From: Doryteuthis pealeii
Lineage: Eukaryota > Mollusca > Cephalopoda > Myopsida > Loliginidae
Length of the DNA: 64,000 nt
Direction of reading: 5' to 3'
Assembly (NCBI GenBank): GCA_023376005.1
Contig: CM042148.1
Coordinates: 66,469,098-66,533,097, forward strand
Shown: one piece after another, positions 1 through 10,523 of the stretch
How positions within the stretch are numbered: the stretch's first letter is position 1
How the letters are laid out: every line of letters begins with the position of its first letter
Notes under the pieces: generated by a model
Told to the model about the DNA's origin: nothing
What the model saw: only the letters and a program-made list of their open reading frames with translations
The model's database searches: none
Position numbers and translations under genes: made by a program

Positions 1-683
1 AAAAAAAAAAAAGGCTATATATGAAACGTGTAAATTTAGTTAATCGTGTATTCTGAGTTTAATTCTAATCTATTGATAGTTGGTAGGTTTAAAATTTATG
101 ATAGAGAAAATTATATATATATGAGAGAACATGTGTACTAAATAAACTAAAACCCTATATATGGAACGTGTAAATTTAGTTAATTATGTATTCTGTGTTT
201 AATTCTAATCTATTGTTTATATTAGGACCGTCTAACTTGCTCCAAATGCCTTAATTTCTACATAGGTAGTACAATTAGACCCTCCACATTAGAATCAAGG
301 AACACATCCACACACGTGCATCCTCATTCCATAAACACCTAATCAAATGCAAAAATAAGGACAACAATTTTTCAGTTAAGATAGAGGCTATAATACGCAA
401 CATTGGTAATCTCAGAATTAGAGAAAGTTTATTAATAGCTAAATTAGGTCCTAATATAAACAATAGATTAGAATTAAACACAGAATACATAATTAACTAA
501 ATTTACACGTTCCATTATATAGGTTTTAGTTTATTAGTACACATGTTCTCTCATATATATATAATTTTCCCTATCATAAATTTTAAACCTACCAACTATC
601 AATAGATTAGAATTAAACTCAGAATACACGATTAACTAAATTTACACGTTTCATATATAGCCTTTTTTTTTTTTTTTTTTTTT
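1..683. repeat. Fold-back element, arms about 230 bp
   Basis: Positions 1-229 return as the reverse complement at 446-683, separated by about 216 bp of unrelated sequence. Each arm also holds a shorter motif twice in direct orientation (around 12-74 and 155-215), with the core GTGTAAATTTAGTTAAT. The element starts with an A-run and ends with a T-run of about 21, so the A/T tracts are themselves part of the palindrome. No transposase frame lies in the spacer. A non-autonomous fold-back or MITE-like element is the simplest reading. The left end may be cut by the window edge. Confidence 0.85.
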
Positions 684-1500
684 AATTAAATTTAAATATA
701 TATATATATAATAGTGATGGATGATTGAGAATGAAAAAGAATAATAGAGAAATATAAAAAAAAATTAATTACGATTAATTTAACAATATTGACATACTTA
801 TTAACTCCTTTATATGACATTATTTCTTTAAAACCATGACACTATTTCTTTAAACCATAATACCCTCTTAGGATTACGGTCAGTCTAGAACTATTAATAA
901 ATATTAAGGAAAAGTGGGGAAAAAAAAAAATAGAAAATAATAACAACAAAAGAATGAAAAAAAAAATAGTTAAAATAAAATATATAATTGAAGCAGTACA
1001 TTATGCCTTTTGTAATTCAAATATTTGATTTATGATATTTAATCTATCTGAAATTTAAGGGGGAATGGTTTGTTTTATTTTTATTTTTTGAATTTTACAT
1101 CAATCCTAATATGTAATTATTATATGATATTTAATATATAATTAATATAATATTTAATCTATTAAGTTTAAAAGAAAAAGAGAAAAAAGTACTCATAAAA
1201 GATATTTTCTTAAAAAAAAAAAAAAAAATAATAAAAAAAAAAGAATCATTTATTTTTTCTATCAATACTAATATATAATTTAAGATAATCTTTTATTTAC
1301 TTATTTACTATAAAAAAATAATTTAAATTAAGAACAAAGGGGATAAGGGAAAAAAAAAAAAAAGAAGAGAATAACACAAAAAAAGAAGAGAGGAGAAAGA
1401 ATAAGAAATGAAAGGTGAAGCGAAACAAAAGCTAAGTATGTTAAAAATAAATAAAAAAATTTTCTATTAACGGTTTTTATCATTTGTTCACTTTGTTTTG
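684..1500. other. AT-rich stretch without a gene
   Basis: Very AT-rich sequence with many A-runs (for example near 1213-1242 and 1352-1365). No open frame with protein-like composition, no recognised repeat and no RNA gene is visible. Confidence 0.6.
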
Positions 1501-1898
1501 AAATTATGACACGCTCACACCGTTACTACACATTGCTACACATTGCAACATTGCAACATCTTACCGGATATCAGCCTTGTTCTCAACAAACTTTTAAGAA
1601 AGAAAAAAAAAGAAAGAGAGAAATAAGAAATTACAGTTATTCGCCCATTCATAAAGGAGGAGAAGAAGAAAGAGAGGAAAAAAGGAGAGGAAAAGGAAAT
1701 AAGAAGAGAAATTATAACCACACAAATAAAAAAAAACATAAGCACGTCATTTCTGAAATCAGTCTCTGACGATAAAGCTTCGCTTTGAAATCGATTAGAC
1801 ATATAAACATCTTTTTGTCTTTATTTTTTACGCATTGTATTGCCTTCGAATTTTATTATTTTATAATACTTAACAATGCTTCAGCAAATTACCAATTA

Positions 1899-1900
<2 letters not shown>

Positions 1901-1981
<81 letters not shown>
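1901..1981. repeat. (TA)n microsatellite
   Basis: About 80 bp of TA dinucleotides with a short TATG interruption near 1945-1955. The Tyr-Ile frames across it are simply the repeat read in codons. Confidence 0.95.
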
Positions 1982-1984
<3 letters not shown>

Positions 1985-2258
1985 GTATGAATGTGAATAT
2001 GATGTATTAACCGTTAATTTTTATATGCGCATTTGTCTACGAAAGCCAATGACGTGATCAATGCATGTGCAAAAATGGAAGGCGAATATCATATGACGAC
2101 GCATGCATGAACGTGAACAGGCGGAGAACGAAAAGTTAACAAAGATATGATGTATTTTATATGGAATATTAATGTTAGAAAAATAAGACAAACGCGCATA
2201 TGAAAATTAACTAATTGTGTAATATACCGGAATCTCCATAATCATGTAGTTACGTACA

Positions 2259-2278
2259 TTTATATATATATATATATA

Positions 2279-2314
<36 letters not shown>

Positions 2315-2323
2315 ATACATACT

Positions 2324-2387
<64 letters not shown>

Positions 2388-2394
2388 TGGTTTG
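2259..2394. repeat. Compound (TA)n(TG)n(TA)n(AG)n microsatellite
   Basis: Four consecutive dinucleotide blocks run TA, TG, TA, then AG, ending near 2394. The TA/TG/TA/AG order is shared in part with other compound tracts in the window (4075-4167, 23011-23101). Confidence 0.95.
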
Positions 2395-2399
2395 AAATT

Positions 2400-2640
2400 T
2401 GCATACACGAGAACCAACGTTGACTCCATATCATCGCTACTCTAACTTAAATATAGATGCTCTATCCATGATGTGGTCCTATAAGTGCGTGTTGCGCTTC
2501 GGGTAACTTATAGGCTGATGAACCTCCTCGCTCGGACTTCCTGTGCCCACGCTGTTTTGTTTGACCCGCAGGAAAGTTGAAGAAGAGCTGGTTTGGACTT
2601 TCTCGGTTCGGGCTATGTCTGAAAATGACCAAACTCACCA
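2400..2640 (-). mobile_element. Possible 5' leader of the LTR element
   Basis: The sequence directly downstream of the LTR on the minus strand stays GC-richer than its surroundings until about 2460, then becomes AT-rich and enters a microsatellite. It would be the untranslated leader after the primer-binding site. No gag or pol frame is visible, so the element is truncated here. Confidence 0.35.
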
Positions 2641-2641
2641 G

Positions 2642-3200
2642 TGCTGTCAACGGGTAAACAATCGCAATGACTACGAAACGCTTATTAACAATTGTATACA
2701 ACAATACCTTTATTAATTATAAAGTGATCAAAATCATGTACAAAAACAAAGGGGTGTCGATGTCGATGTCGAAGTCGAAGTTTTGTGAGCTAACTGGCGA
2801 TATACGGCTAATTACTTCTGGGTTCTGGTAAAGTTCAGGACTTTGAGTAGCAAGGTATCGGGAAGCAGTCGCAAAGACGGCGGCAAGGGCTCTGAGTCTT
2901 AGCTATGGAACCAGCTTTCGAGCTGATCTGTTCTCTTTTCGGGGTCTTCTTTTATGGGGTCCAGACTCCTGAACACATGGCTCTGATTGGCCAGCCAATA
3001 GAAACGACGGACCACCGGAGAGGAGTAGAAAAGCCGCCCTGAGGTCGCGTCTGATTGGATGACCAACCAAAATTATGGCCCTGGGTTGCACATCTTGGGG
3101 AGGGCAAAGAAAAACTCCACCCCTTTTCTTTGATTGGTGAGCTACTCGATAATATTTTTATTATTGTGTAAATGGTCTTGTGCCAGACTTACTTGTGATT
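2642..3200 (-). mobile_element. LTR of an LTR retrotransposon (solo or partial)
   Basis: On the minus strand this GC-rich block has the order of a retroelement promoter. CCAAT boxes lie at 3134-3138, 3054-3058 and 2986-2990, with one on the opposite strand at 2995-2999. A TATA-like CCCCATAAAAG follows at 2949-2959, and AATAAA at 2709-2714, about 235 bp downstream. The sequence reaches a CA dinucleotide at 2642-2643 and then, after one base, TGG at 2638-2640. TGG there would be the start of a primer-binding site. The promoter spacing and poly(A) signal are seen directly; calling it an LTR is inference. The 5' boundary (3140-3230) is uncertain and no second LTR is visible. A cellular promoter is the main alternative. 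Confidence 0.6.
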
Positions 3201-3585
3201 TTCCACAAGTACTCTTCCGAAAGTTAGCACTGGGATATACTTGTAATCCTGAATAAGTTAATGTTTTATTTATCTAAATCAAAATTTAACATTGACCTTT
3301 TCAAGTTTCTTTGTTTAGTCATTTTGTTCTTCGCCGACGCAAACCTTTGATTTGACTTTTGAAGGAACACAGTATTATTATCATTTGGGTTTGTTTGTTT
3401 TTTGGGGGGGGGTTATACTTCCTTACAAAGGATTATAACTTAACTTTTAATAAATCATCCTAATTATTCTTAAATATTTAATTTAATAGTCAACCTTATA
3501 ACATTATAATAGTGTTATAACGACATTAAGCACATTATACTCATAGATATAGCACCTATATATTCTATTATCATCTATTTATCTA

Positions 3586-3589
<4 letters not shown>

Positions 3590-3665
<76 letters not shown>
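3590..3665. repeat. (AT)n microsatellite
   Basis: About 70 bp of pure AT dinucleotide directly abutting the fold-back element at 3667. Confidence 0.95.
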
Positions 3666-3666
3666 C

Positions 3667-4041
3667 TGTAGAATTTAAACAAAAAGACACATCTCCTGTT
3701 TAACAATTTTTTTTTGATCTTTTCGAGTTTTCTGGCCAACTTTTTAATGTTTGGGTGGAATTCGTGGATAAGTCCACCAAAGTTCAGGTCCCGAGTACTT
3801 TCGGCACTTCGAAGTGCCATCATCAGGGGTGATGTGTTCCAGTTTTTAAAAAATTAAATTAATGTGGAGGCTGGAAGGGGAAGAATTGATGAGAAAGGTG
3901 TTATAGGCATAAGTACTCGAGACCTGAACTTTGGTGGACATATCCACGAATTCCCCCCAAACATTAAAAAGTTGGCCAGAAAACTCGAAAAGATCAAAAA
4001 TAAAATTATTAAACAGGAAATGTCTTTTGTTTAATTCTACA
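3667..4041. repeat. Fold-back repeat, arms about 130 bp
   Basis: 3667-3801 returns inverted at 3911-4041. Shared landmarks are AAACTCGAAAAGATCAAA, the region around GTGGAATTCGTGGAT, and AGTACTCGGG next to the loop. The spacer of about 110 bp contains TTCGAAGTGCCATCATCAGG, a motif type common in dispersed repeats. Differences between arms are mostly single substitutions. Confidence 0.85.
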
Positions 4042-4074
4042 TGCATAAATTAAAGAATGCTGCCAAAATACACA

Positions 4075-4167
<93 letters not shown>
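4075..4167. repeat. Compound (CT)n(AT)n(GT)n microsatellite
   Basis: A CT block, then about 40 bp AT, then about 36 bp GT. Together with 4558-4645, (CA)n(AT)n, this forms an inverted pair about 390 bp apart, which matters for the fold of the giant palindrome. Confidence 0.95.
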
Positions 4168-4168
<1 letters not shown>

Positions 4169-4557
4169 TAGATAAATATATAAATAGATACATTCATACA
4201 TAATTGTTTATAAACATGTGCCCCCTGCCATTTCGATTTTTTCTAAGGAATGCTTTTAAGTATCATGTGTATTCATACGCATGAATAAATGCATCGATCT
4301 ATCTATATGTTATCTATCTATCTATGTTCCTGTATGTGCCTGTGCATGTATCTGTCAGTCAGCTTTGCCAATTTTAAACAACGATAGCTCGCCTCATTGA
4401 TTAAAATGACGAAACATTATGATTTAAGATTAACCCAGTTGAGGCCTGTTGATGTTTAATTAAAACTGAAACGCTTTAGCGTCGGCTTTTTAAATGTCAA
4501 TCTTTGATATATTTTCTTGTTTTTTCAAAAGCTTTATACATATTTACACACATGCAG

Positions 4558-4591
4558 ACACACACAAACACACACACACACACACACACAC

Positions 4592-4643
<52 letters not shown>

Positions 4644-4645
4644 GC
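4558..4645. repeat. (CA)n(AT)n microsatellite
   Basis: An imperfect CA block followed by AT with one TT interruption. Confidence 0.95.
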
Positions 4646-4780
4646 GCAAATATTGCAAAACATTTGACTCACCATAGTATAATATTCTAGATTCTAGATT
4701 GTTGTTTTTTGTGTGATTACCATACACATATTGAATTTACCTTGAAAAAATATTTATGAGTCCCATTATGCAGCTCGGAG

Positions 4781-4886
4781 ATCCATAATTAATGAATAGC
4801 GAGTTCGATCCTCGCTTGATGCCCCTTTCTTGTGATCTTGTGTCACATCCTACCTGCTGTAAACGTTTTGGATAAATACCCACCTT
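4781..4886. repeat. tRNA-like B-box segment related to the 69-bp minisatellite
   Basis: It contains GCGAGTTCGATCCTCGC, which fits an internal RNA polymerase III B box (GGTTCGANNCC-like). This is followed by TTGATGCC...CTTGTGTCACATCC. The same word order, reverse-complemented, forms the unit of the minisatellite at 15843-17340. No A box or cloverleaf is recognisable, so it is a SINE piece rather than a tRNA gene. Confidence 0.6.
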
Positions 4887-5029
4887 AAGTAAATCTGAAG
4901 TCTGATGATATTTTTATATCTGAAAAGCTCGTCGCCAATCACATCGCCATTTATTGGCCGTGGGTGGCGACCCGTAATTCCTGAGGACAGGATTGTGGTG
5001 GCTGAGCGGTCAATGACCTTGGTTTGATT

Positions 5030-5815
5030 TGGTTTGGTTTGTTTTACGGCATATCAACCTTATTGAACAAAGTTTCGAAATAAATTAATTCTTAATGGAT
5101 ACTCAATTTTTTTATAAACACATTTTACTATTTAGCCATAGATGGACTTTAACAGGTACTACCACTCCGGTCACAATGCACCTGGAACAATGGTGATAAA
5201 GGGGTGCTCCAATTCCCCAAACCTCCAAAACGGGAACCTCACCATCAGATAGAGTTTAACGTCATTCCCAAGCATGAAGACCCTCAGCCCCCCTTCTAGC
5301 ACCCATATGATGAAAAGGTTGGGGTTTCCATAAGGGCTATCACATTGGTCCTAGGGCTTGACATGACCAGCGATTAATTAGAAGGGGCCTCTCCGACGGC
5401 CCGTCTAGCCTAAGTAAGGGTCTAAGTGGAGTGTTGCATATCATGGACTGCTTATCGCCCAGTTCCGTCCTTAGCATCACGGGTCGCCACCCACGGTCAA
5501 CAGGTGGTCCCATTGAAGATTTTATCCTCAATGGGTGTATTCTCAATTGTGTATTTTAAAGCCCCACGGGCAGGGCTCCTATGACCTTGGTACTAAGTGG
5601 TCCCCGTGATGTGCAAAACTCTACTTCGGGCCCTTACTTGGGCTATACGGGCAGTCGGAGAGGCCCGGACTCGATCAATCGGCTGATCATGTCAAGCCTT
5701 AGCAACTATATGATTGTCCGATCGTATTCTTCAAATTCCTCTTATGGCAAACAACCTCTTATAATCATATAGGTGCTAGAAGGTGGTGACGGATGGTAAA
5801 CCAATAGTCTAATTC
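5030..5815 (+). repeat. Family B dispersed repeat, long copy
   Basis: It starts at the ACGGCATATCAACC tail motif. Hallmarks in order are CATAGATGG, TACTACCACTCCGG, CTCACCATCAGATAGAG, GGGCTTGACATGACC, CGTCTAGCC and GGGTCGCCACCCACGG. At least eight relatives occur in the window. A second, similar half (5581-5780) follows in inverted arrangement, so this copy is itself partly palindromic. No coding frame is conserved between copies. Confidence 0.8.
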
Positions 5816-5839
5816 TACCAATTTATAATTACACATCAA

Positions 5840-6235
5840 GTTAATTAATAATAGAGATTCGCTTCCGGTTTTTGTCTGTAACAAAAATTACGTCACTGCT
5901 TACGTCACATTACCAGAAAAATCTTCATAACATAGAATAAATACACTGAAATTTGAACATGCAACATTAGACAGTCCTCATTGTTTTTTAAAACAAGTTT
6001 TAATAAATACATGACTGGTATTATATATCTATAATATAGTTTGTTTTATTTTAATACATATTTAAAGTTTACATTTCAAATTGTTTATTTTTAATCCTTT
6101 AATGAATTTGGATGATTTTACTTACGTAGGGTACAAAACTCGCTGGCATTGAGTTTTTTACTCCCACCCCTTAGGCAATATGTTTCAAAAATCTATTTTA
6201 CATCGCCTGGAGGGCGTTTTTTATTTTACTAGTCA
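5840..6235. repeat. Dispersed repeat with TTACGTCACA motif
   Basis: It runs from TAATAATAGAGATT...CTGTAACAAAAATTACGTCAC to GGAGGGCGTTTTTTATTTT. Diverged relatives lie at 50256-50710, 52375-52770, 55490-55830 and 57400-57850, plus a fragment near 35425-35515. The defined ends and recurring length near 400-450 bp suggest a non-autonomous transposon; no transposase is visible. Confidence 0.65.
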
Positions 6236-6453
6236 AATTAATGAAACCTCGGAACCACAAGGTTCCGGCTCGATAGCGACCCTCGCCAAATCAACGAATT
6301 CGTAGGACAGCTTGGACATGTGCGGTAAATGGAGAGCTGATAGTAGGCGTGGGACCCACCTCAAACGCAGAACAAACTAGTGAAAAGGGGATAGACTCCC
6401 TCGCTGTCTGGTTTGATACCAACAATAGGTCACTCCGCCTACTTTACTTTTTA
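6235..6453 (+). repeat. S1-variant SINE body
   Basis: It keeps the S1 sequence ACCACAAGGTTCC, a tRNA B-box-like GCTCGATAGCGACC, GCGGTAAA, and the hallmark GGGGATAGACTCCCTCGCTG. It lacks a clear A box, so it looks 5'-truncated. Confidence 0.7.
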
Positions 6454-6507
6454 TTTCAACAGTTATAGCATGAAAATAAATTATTATAAATTATTCGACT
6501 CTCTCTG

Positions 6508-6607
6508 NNNNNNNNNNNNNNNNNNNNNNNNNNNNNNNNNNNNNNNNNNNNNNNNNNNNNNNNNNNNNNNNNNNNNNNNNNNNNNNNNNNNNNNNNNNNN
6601 NNNNNNN
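6508..6607. other. Assembly gap (100 N)
   Basis: Exactly 100 undetermined bases, the usual placeholder for a gap of unknown size. Homology to the repeat block at 52 kb ends just before it. Confidence 0.99.
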
Positions 6608-6656
6608 AAAAAAGAAGAGATAAGGAGAGGGGATGGGAGAGAGAAGTTTGAATAAT

Positions 6657-6831
6657 GAAAAGTGAGTTTTATAGAGGGAAGGTTGCGGGAGAGTGGGGGA
6701 GAGTGGGAGGGAGATTGTATTTATAAAAATCACGTCATTATGAAACTCCAACATCCTTTACCCCTTTCTCACTCTCCTATTCTCTCACTCAAACTTTCTC
6801 AACCATCTCTCTATAAAAGTCGCTTATTTTC
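6657..6831. repeat. Short hairpin (MITE-like) element, about 175 bp
   Basis: GAAAAGTGAGTTTTATAGAG at the left end is mirrored by CTCTATAAAAGTCGCTTATT at the right end. The inner arms are GA-rich on the left and CT-rich on the right. The centre (near 6720-6750) carries TTATAAAAATCACGTCATTATG. No coding capacity; the arms are diverged, with roughly one mismatch in five. Confidence 0.6.
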
Positions 6832-7084
6832 AAAGGGAGATTAAGGAGAGACGACGAGGAGGAGGAGAGGAGGAGAAGAAGAGAGTGAGAGAGAGAGGGG
6901 GGAGACAGAACGGAAATGGCTTATGATAAGCTATTCCTGATTCATATCGATAATTAAACTCTGACGAAATAATCAGCTCCAACTTAAAATCCTTTTCACT
7001 TCAACGATCTCATAACTACATCAACTACGTATCAGTTAAATAAGAGTGTCAGGAGACAAAAGGAGATAACTGGAAGTTGAAGAA

Positions 7085-7365
7085 ACTTTGTACGCACAGA
7101 TACATACTAATGTGAGTCAAAAGTTTTGCAATATTTTGGTGACTTCAGGCATAATTCAGCCGCTCCGGATGCTTTGACCAAAATTGTAAAAGTGACGAAC
7201 CTACTGAACTGCGAAATAGAGTAAGTCGATTTTTTACACACTTTGTACACATACAGATACATAATAATCTGAGTCAAAAGTTTTGCAATATTTTGGTGAC
7301 TTCAGTCATAATTCGACAGCTCCGGATGCTTTTGCCAAAGTGACTGTGAAATAGAGTAACTCGAT
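7085..7365. repeat. Direct repeat, two units of about 140 bp
   Basis: 7088-7233 and 7239-7365 share GAGTCAAAAGTTTTGCAATA, TTTTGGTGACTTCAG and CTCCGGATGCTTT in the same order. The second unit is shorter, having lost about 20 bp in its 3' half. A tandem duplication in otherwise unrecognised DNA. Confidence 0.8.
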
Positions 7366-8470
7366 TTTTAACTTTTTAAAAATATATTACATAATTAGTA
7401 GATTCCTAATACTTATGTACAGTAGTGTAGAAACCAAAATGGCTGTTATAAGTTCAGCCGGCGGCCTTGAAGGATTGAATGACAAGGCTTGACCCATCAG
7501 TCCTGAATCCTTCCGGAGATACCGGTGAGAATCGGTGGAGAAAGACCCTCTTCCGTTTTAGATTAGAAAGAGATTTTTAGTCAGATCGGCCAAAGACCAC
7601 GACGTGTGGTAAGTCGTGTTATGCACAGGCGTGCCGACTCAATCTGCCCAGGTAGTTCTGGTGGGGATTTCAGAATAAAATATGATCTAAGTAAATCGAA
7701 GTCTTGTGTTAATTAATCTAAAAACTAAACAATGACACAGAGCTTCTAATAAAGAGAAATCCCCAATGGAAGATCAGACACGAAGTCCTCAAGACGAAGT
7801 CCTCAGACGAAGTCCAGACGCTAGAAGAGACGCTAAGAAGAATAGAAGTAAGAAAGTAAAGAAAGAGAGTATACAACAAATATAAAATTGTCCATCTATA
7901 CGAACGTTGTGTGTTACTAGACTGAATACTGATACCAAAAAATTAGATCGTTTACTTGCACCATTATATGAGGAAATAGCATCAAAGATCGTCGACTAAT
8001 ATGTTCTAAAATCCTCGTTTTCGCAAAAATTTAGCCTTTTATAAAACGAGGATTTTCAGTGGACAATTTGATATTTTTTTAAAGTGAAAAATCGACCTAA
8101 CCTACTGTGAAATACCGAACTGGTCGGATTTACCTCAGTGGTTTTAAGCACGGCATCGGAATCCACGTGTTTAGGCCTACCTGATATTGCCTGGTCATCG
8201 AGGTTCTTGCAACATTCTGGTTATTTTAATGAGATCAAGTGCACCTTCACCTTTTACGCAATAAATGTTTTGGTTATTCTTGTGGCGTTGTGACTTAGTT
8301 CGAACACGAAAAGCATAATTTCTCGTGAAAAACAGCAATAAACGAAAGTTATAGTTATATACATCTTCATTAAATGGTCAAACCGACAGATCGGACTGGG
8401 TCGCTGTTCTGAGAACCCCGTTAAAGGAAGCTTGTTTTGTTTTTTTTTTGTTGTTGTTTTTTGGGGAGTC
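7366..8470. other. Unassigned non-coding stretch
   Basis: No gene is recognised. It holds a short tandem of CGAAGTCC words (7780-7820) and a perfect 14-bp inverted repeat, AAAATCCTCGTTTT at 8008-8021 with its complement at 8043-8056. A GC-richer part at 7450-7670 shows no protein-like frame. Confidence 0.5.
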
Positions 8471-8471
8471 A

Positions 8472-8477
<6 letters not shown>

Positions 8478-8549
<72 letters not shown>

Positions 8550-8550
8550 A

Positions 8551-8600
<50 letters not shown>

Positions 8601-8601
8601 A

Positions 8602-8632
<31 letters not shown>

Positions 8633-8647
8633 GTTGTGTGTGTGTGG
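8478..8647. repeat. Compound (CT)n(CA)n(CT)n(GT)n microsatellite
   Basis: About 170 bp of consecutive dinucleotide blocks: CT, CA, CT with small interruptions, then GT. All six frames are open here because the tract lacks stop codons, so the long apparent proteins are artefacts. Confidence 0.97.
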
Positions 8648-8813
8648 ACTGGAGCTATAGAAGCAGTAAAGTGGAATGAACGAGAAAGAACAAGCCAAAG
8701 GTCCAAGAAGAGTCGGTTCTCATTAGAACAAAATAAAGCACGTGTACATTGTGTCCGTCCCCCCTTTCCCACGGGTGTCTTCAACACCATTAACTGAAAC
8801 GAAGTGAATAAAT

Positions 8814-8836
8814 ACACACACACACACACACACACA

Positions 8837-8911
<75 letters not shown>
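8814..8911. repeat. (CA)n(AT)n microsatellite
   Basis: About 40 bp CA followed by about 58 bp AT. Confidence 0.95.
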
Positions 8912-8914
<3 letters not shown>

Positions 8915-9400
8915 TGGTTTTAAAGGAATGTCAATCAGTCTAGGGTTATCTTATGCCAAGAGGTAAATTGTGAGGGTTGGTTGGATTTTTTTCAAGGGTT
9001 TTTTCTTGATTTTGACAGTAAGTTGTCTGCAGTTCTTTGTTGCTAAATGAATTGGGGATTGTTTTGAGGGTTAATTTTGTAGGGTAAAGTTAAAGCTTAT
9101 TGTTATATTTTGGTATAATTTTATTTATTTAAAAAAGGACAGAATGTCCTTTATTCTGACATTTATAAATATCTCTCTCATCTTCTTTACATTGTAAACA
9201 CATTGTCTAATAACGGCAAACTAATCACATAAAATTAGAATGTGTTTAATAGAATTGGGTGTTTGACATGCTGTGTATTTCTGGAGTGTATTTGACGTGT
9301 ATGACCTATAAGTAGTTGGGATATAATGATTTGTTTCTTTCTGGATTTTCTGTCTGGTTTGCAGGGAGTTTTGGTTTTGTGGTTTTTCTTACCCACTAGA
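8912..9400. other. AT-rich stretch without a gene
   Basis: Single-copy-looking AT-rich sequence. No recognised repeat, RNA or coding frame. Confidence 0.5.
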
Positions 9401-9401
9401 C

Positions 9402-9480
9402 CAGGGGTCACCAAACTATGGCCTGCGGGCCGGATTCGACCCTCGAAGGCATTTTATCAGGCCCGCCGACGGTACTTGAA
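9402..9480 (+). mobile_element. Terminal segment of an hAT-type DNA transposon
   Basis: CAGGGGTCACCAAACTATGG followed by CCTGCGGGCCGGATTCGACC closely resembles the terminal inverted repeat and subterminal GGCCCGCGGGCC block of Charlie/Zaphod-like hAT elements. A similar end occurs at 27818-27862 beside real transposase coding sequence. The other end and the target duplication were not found here, so it is probably a truncated or non-autonomous copy. Confidence 0.65.
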
Positions 9481-9895
9481 TTTGTTTGGTAATAAAAAAA
9501 ACATCGAATGAAATTGATTGATAAACATTCGAAAGCAATTCTCTTGATTGGATGTAGCCAATATTTTGACGATATCTTGAAAGGTAAACTTCAGTTTCAC
9601 AAATCTCGCTAAACCTTTAAATAAATATGTTGGTTAGATTTGTTTTTGTGCATCTTACGCCACTCATCCAAGAATATAGCATGGAAAGATAAATTTTGTG
9701 TTACATCTTTTTCTCAGAGCTTTCGTTCTGGCTAGCAAGTATTGAACACGATAATAATGTGGCCCGAGCTCGTTATTTTTTCAATTATCCGGTCCAACGT
9801 GAAAAAAGGTTCGTGGTCCCTGCACTTGACGATCAGTTCATCAGCACCATCGACATTATAGTTTTCGGTGACCATGTTACAAATAGTTTTCAGTT

Positions 9896-10471
9896 GCTTT
9901 CTTTTTCCAATTGTTTTTCTTTTCTTTTTTTCATTTTTTTTTTTCTTTTTTTTTTTCTTTATTTAAGAGATTCTGTGCACAGACTTTTATCACAAATTCA
10001 TCTATTGACCATATAAATTCGACCGCTTCATTCTCCAATCTTCTCAGGTTTACGGAGGGGTAAATTTATATTATGTGCATATGTTTTCAAAGACAGAATT
10101 TTCTAGTCTTAATTCAAAAATTCTAATTATCAAGATGTCCAAAAGAAAAGAAAAACAAAAATACAAAAAAAAAACGAGACAAACAAATTCAACAAATTAT
10201 TTTTCTCACTTTATTTTATTTTTTTACCTTCTGCTGTTTTTTTTGTTTGTTTTGCTTTATTTTCTTTCTTCTTTTTTTTTTTTTTCTCTTTCGGGGATTT
10301 TTCTATTCTCATAAAAATTCTTTCCTTTTTATTATTATGTTTATTTATTTTTATTTTTTTTATTTTGGTACATTTACTTTTGTATTTGTTCTTTCTTTAT
10401 TTTCTTTCTTCCCTTTTCTTATTTTAGTCTTTCATTCAGTTAATTTTCACCTTCTCTTCTCTTCTTCTTCT

Positions 10472-10523
<52 letters not shown>

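Larger units (their letters stand above)
4168..6507. repeat. Repeat block shared with the giant palindrome
   Basis: This block matches the reverse complement of about 52100-54417 almost base for base, apart from a noisy inner part, and matches 54467-56010 directly at lower identity. Shared landmarks include TTTAGCGTCGGCTTTTT, the minisatellite-like segment at 4790-4880, the B repeat, the ACGTCACTGCTTACGTCACA motif and a variant S1 SINE. Homology stops at the N gap, so this copy may be a contig end that duplicates the locus at 52-54 kb. Confidence 0.85.

Noticed and set aside
8432..8797. 121-codon frame rich in Ser-Leu and Thr-His
   Set aside because: It is the compound (CT)n(CA)n(GT)n microsatellite, which has no stop codons in any frame; no protein-like sequence outside the tract.
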